Shown here: in pieces, positions 32,795-34,875 of the stretch
Layout of the letters: every line of letters begins with the position of its first letter
Position numbering within the stretch: the stretch's first letter is position 1
Origin: Cellulomonas algicola
GTDB lineage: Bacteria; Actinomycetota; Actinomycetes; Actinomycetales; Cellulomonadaceae
Assembly: GCF_003851725.1 (NCBI RefSeq)
Contig: NZ_BHYL01000067.1
Span: 1-34,875, forward strand
Length of the DNA stretch: 34,875 nucleotides
Direction of reading: 5' to 3'
Position numbers and translations under genes: made by a program
Notes under the pieces: model-generated
Seen by the model: only the letters and a program-made list of their open reading frames with translations
Databases searched by the model: none
What the model was told of the DNA's origin: nothing

Positions 32795-32801
32795 GAGGCC
32801 A

Positions 32802-33620
32802 TCATGGCCGGTCAGGGGCCCCCGGTCGCCCGGGACCGTCGTCCCGGTCGAGGGTCCCGGGCGTGTGCCGCTCGTCACCGTGCGGCCGGTCGCCGGCCCG
32901 GCGCCGCCGCCAGCCGTGCGGCCGGTCGTCGGCCCGTCGCGGCCGCCAGCCGTCCGGGGTCGCCGCCGCCTCGACGCCACGGCTCACGACGAGGGCCACG
33001 GCCAGGCCGACGGCGAGCGCGCTCGCGTGGCCGACGTCGGTGAAGGTCCGCAACCACACGCCGGGCAGCACCCACATGGCGACCAGCAGGGCGAGGTACC
33101 ACCACCGCCAGCGGCGCGGGACCCGCGCGACCAGCACGCCCGTGACGCACGCGACCACGTAGCTCACCCCGACGTCGTCGGCGCCGGCGAGCGCGGGCGA
33201 CAGCCACCCGCGCGCGATGCCCGTCGTGAGCACCGCCCCGACCACCAACGACGGGACGACCTGGCCTGCCGCGATCACCAGGAGCGTCGCGACGCGGCCC
33301 AGCCACCGCTGCGTGTACGCGACCGCCACGACCAGCGACACCACGAGCACGAGGTTCGACGGGTGCGGCAGCACGAGGCCGCTCAGGACGAGCGACTCGA
33401 CCGGCCGCGCACGCATGTTGTCGAGGTTGCCGCTCGCGTGCGCGGTGATGGCGTCGACCGTCTCGTCGGGCAGGAACACCATGACGAGCGCACCGAGCGC
33501 CACGAGCCCGCCGTAGACGAGCGCGACGTCCGACCGGCCGACGGTCCCCCCGACGTCCCGCAGCACCGGCCGGGCGAGGTCGCGCGTCATGGCCGGCTCG
33601 TCACGACCGGGCGCGCTCAC
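32802..33620 (-). CDS. Rhomboid-like membrane protein
   Basis: 272 residues, with an Asp/Arg-rich disordered tail (about 215-272). Six or seven membrane segments; the fourth carries GVSY (S153) and the sixth carries VGHASALAVG (H198). This is the position of the Ser/His dyad of rhomboid intramembrane proteases, so it may be catalytically active, but the full GxSG motif is not present and an inactive member cannot be excluded. The start is GTG 33618-33620, which has AAGG 9 bases upstream and overlaps the end of the YdeI-like gene by 20 bases; an in-frame ATG at 33588-33590 is the alternative. Confidence 0.75.
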   Translation of the reverse strand: MSAPGRDEPAMTRDLARPVLRDVGGTVGRSDVALVYGGLVALGALVMVFLPDETVDAITAHASGNLDNMRARPVESLVLSGLVLPHPSNLVLVVSLVVAVAYTQRWLGRVATLLVIAAGQVVPSLVVGAVLTTGIARGWLSPALAGADDVGVSYVVACVTGVLVARVPRRWRWWYLALLVAMWVLPGVWLRTFTDVGHASALAVGLAVALVVSRGVEAAATPDGWRPRRADDRPHGWRRRRAGDRPHGDERHTPGTLDRDDGPGRPGAPDRP

Positions 33621-34179
33621 CGGCCGCGGCCTTCACGGCGACCTCCTCGACGCGCGCCGCGCGGGTCGCGGGCCGCTTCGCGTCGACCAGCCACACCAGG
33701 TGCAGCCGCTTCACCGAGCGCGGATAGCCGTCCCACGTCTCCCGGGCGCCCGGGTGCGCGTCGAACGCGGCGGCCAGGTCCGGCGGGACGACGAGCGCCT
33801 CCACGTCGTCGAGCAGCGTCCACGACCCGTCGGCCTTCGCGGCGTCGACGACGGCCGTGCCCGCGGGGAGCATCCGCCCCTCGGCCTCGAGCCGGACCAG
33901 CCGCTCCTTGTTGGTGCGCGCCCACCCGGAGCCGGGCTTGCGGCGTGCGAACCACTGCGCCGTCCGCTCCTCGTCGAGGGACCGCTGCGTCGCGTCGATC
34001 CAGCCGACCGTGAGCGCCTCCTCGACGGCGGCCTCGTACGGGACGGACGGCCGGCCCGTGGACCGGCGCCACGACACGAGCCACACGCCCGTCTCCGTCG
34101 CGTGGTGCGCGACCAGCCAGTCCCGCCACTCCTCGACCGTCTCGACGTGCAGCTGCGGCGCGTCCTTCTGACCCGTCAT
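33601..34179 (-). CDS. YdeI/OmdA-family protein
   Basis: 192 residues, cytoplasmic. Conserved segments are the start with WRDWLVAHHATETGVWLVSWRRSTG, VPYEAAVEEALTVGWIDATQRSLDEERTAQWFARRKPGSGWARTNKERL, and a C-terminal part PPDLAAAFDAHPGARETWDGYPRSVKRLHLVWLVDAKRPATRAARVEE. These are typical of YdeI/OmpD-associated proteins, whose function is unsettled. GGGAGGGG precedes the ATG. It heads a minus-strand cluster with the rhomboid-like and ThrE genes and is divergent from the GPP34 gene. Confidence 0.88.
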   Translation of the reverse strand: MTGQKDAPQLHVETVEEWRDWLVAHHATETGVWLVSWRRSTGRPSVPYEAAVEEALTVGWIDATQRSLDEERTAQWFARRKPGSGWARTNKERLVRLEAEGRMLPAGTAVVDAAKADGSWTLLDDVEALVVPPDLAAAFDAHPGARETWDGYPRSVKRLHLVWLVDAKRPATRAARVEEVAVKAAAGERARS

Positions 34180-34231
34180 GGGCCTGATTGTCCCCTCCCG
34201 GTCTGGCACCGGCGCGACTACGGTGACGGGC

Positions 34232-34875
34232 ATGCTGCTGCTGGCCGAGGAGACGTCGCTGCTGCTCACCGACCCGGTCACCGGGCGGCCCCTCACCTCG
34301 GGCGAGCGGGTGGGCCTCGCGGCGGCCGGCGCGGTCCTCGTCGAGCTCGTGCTGTCCGGCCACGTCGACATCGCCGGACCGGGCCACCCGCTCGTCGCCC
34401 CGGGCCGCGTCGCAGTGCGGCCCGTCCCCGCGACCGGCGACCCCGTCCTCGACGAGGCGCTGCACCGGCTCGCGCTCGACGCGCGGCCCCGCAGGCCCCA
34501 GGAGGTCCTGCCGCGGCTCGCGAAGGGGCTGCGCGACGCGCTGCACGACCGGCTCGCCGCCTCCGGCATCCTGCGCGCCGAGCCCGTGCGGGCTCTCGGC
34601 ATCACCTGGACGACCCGCTGGCCGGCCGTCGACCCGGCCGGGCCGAGCGCCGCACTGCGCCTTCGACTCCGCGAGGTGGTCGTCGGGTCCCGCGCGCCCG
34701 ACGCCCGCGACGCGACGCTCGTCGCGGTCGTCCACGCGGTCGGCCGGGTGCCGGACGTCGTGGGCGACGTCGGGCTCTCCCGCGGCGAGGTCCGGCGGCG
34801 GGCCGCGGCGGTCGCGGACGGCCAGGTCGGCGGCGAGGCGGTGCGTCGCGCCATCGCCGCCGCGGAGGCCGTGAC
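34232..34875 (+). CDS. GPP34 (Golgi phosphoprotein 3) family protein, incomplete
   Basis: At least 214 residues, cut by the window edge. The sequence begins MLLLAEETSLLLTDPVTGRPL, then LAAAGAVLVELVLSGHVDI, DPVLDEALHRLA, RLAKGLRDALHDRLAASGILR, ITWTTRWP and a C-terminal block ATLVAVVHAVGRVPDVVG. This order matches GPP34 proteins. In eukaryotes GOLPH3 binds PI4P at the Golgi; in actinobacteria the family is widespread and its role is not established. ATG 34232 has GGTGACGG just upstream. Confidence 0.9.
   Translation, partial: MLLLAEETSLLLTDPVTGRPLTSGERVGLAAAGAVLVELVLSGHVDIAGPGHPLVAPGRVAVRPVPATGDPVLDEALHRLALDARPRRPQEVLPRLAKGLRDALHDRLAASGILRAEPVRALGITWTTRWPAVDPAGPSAALRLRLREVVVGSRAPDARDATLVAVVHAVGRVPDVVGDVGLSRGEVRRRAAAVADGQVGGEAVRRAIAAAEAV

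Overview
The window is about 34.9 kb of very GC-rich DNA (third codon positions are almost always G or C). It has many GTG starts, purine-rich Shine-Dalgarno sites, LAxTG cell-wall sorting signals and typical actinobacterial families (DUF2510, excalibur nuclease, GPP34, LtrA, ThrE, DUF2200). This fits a chromosomal segment of a Gram-positive actinobacterium, probably Micrococcales and Cellulomonas-like. The genus is an inference. No phage, transposon, CRISPR array, plasmid or origin was seen. No gap between genes exceeds about 265 bases.

Layout. 1-12.5 kb is an envelope region: the 5' end of an Asp/Ala/Pro-rich protein leaving the window, a 1094-aa wall-anchored protein with ten prealbumin/SpaA-like repeats, a two-gene MacB/FtsX-type ABC transporter, an unknown multi-spanning membrane protein, and on the opposite strand a 1428-aa wall-anchored protein with nine cadherin-like repeats. 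Both surface proteins end in the same LATTG sorting signal, but no sortase is present. 12.6-18.6 kb holds a SanA/YdcF-like protein, an intracellular GH35 beta-galactosidase, an isolated NrdI flavodoxin, a divergent APH-fold kinase, DUF2200 and a small hypothetical protein. At 18.6-19.05 kb two 5'-truncated gene remnants on opposite strands meet at one breakpoint. 19.1-23.9 kb contains tRNA-Arg(ACG), LtrA, two overlapping CNNM/CBS transporter genes and a DUF2510 membrane protein. 24.1-26.8 kb is a compact three-gene envelope cluster of unknown function (membrane protein, lipoprotein, anchored PQQ-type propeller). 27.0-30.2 kb holds a zinc formaldehyde/alcohol dehydrogenase, a hypothetical protein, an aldo/keto reductase and tRNA-Ser(GCT). 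30.3-34.9 kb holds a secreted HNH/excalibur nuclease, an overlapping minus-strand set (YdeI-like, rhomboid-like, ThrE exporter) and the start of a GPP34 protein.

Most genes look like independent chromosomal accessory or housekeeping functions. The least ordinary points are the ten-fold repeat in which every unit keeps both an isopeptide-type Lys/Glu/Asn set and a Cys pair; the double-truncation scar near 18,870; a stem that would bury the ribosome site of the first CNNM gene; a 47-bp tandem duplication covering the end of the GH35 gene; terminator stems built from the last codons of genes at convergent pairs; and the isolated nrdI. I found no strong evidence for a wholly new multi-gene system. 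The 24.1-26.8 kb cluster is the best candidate for an uncharacterised one.
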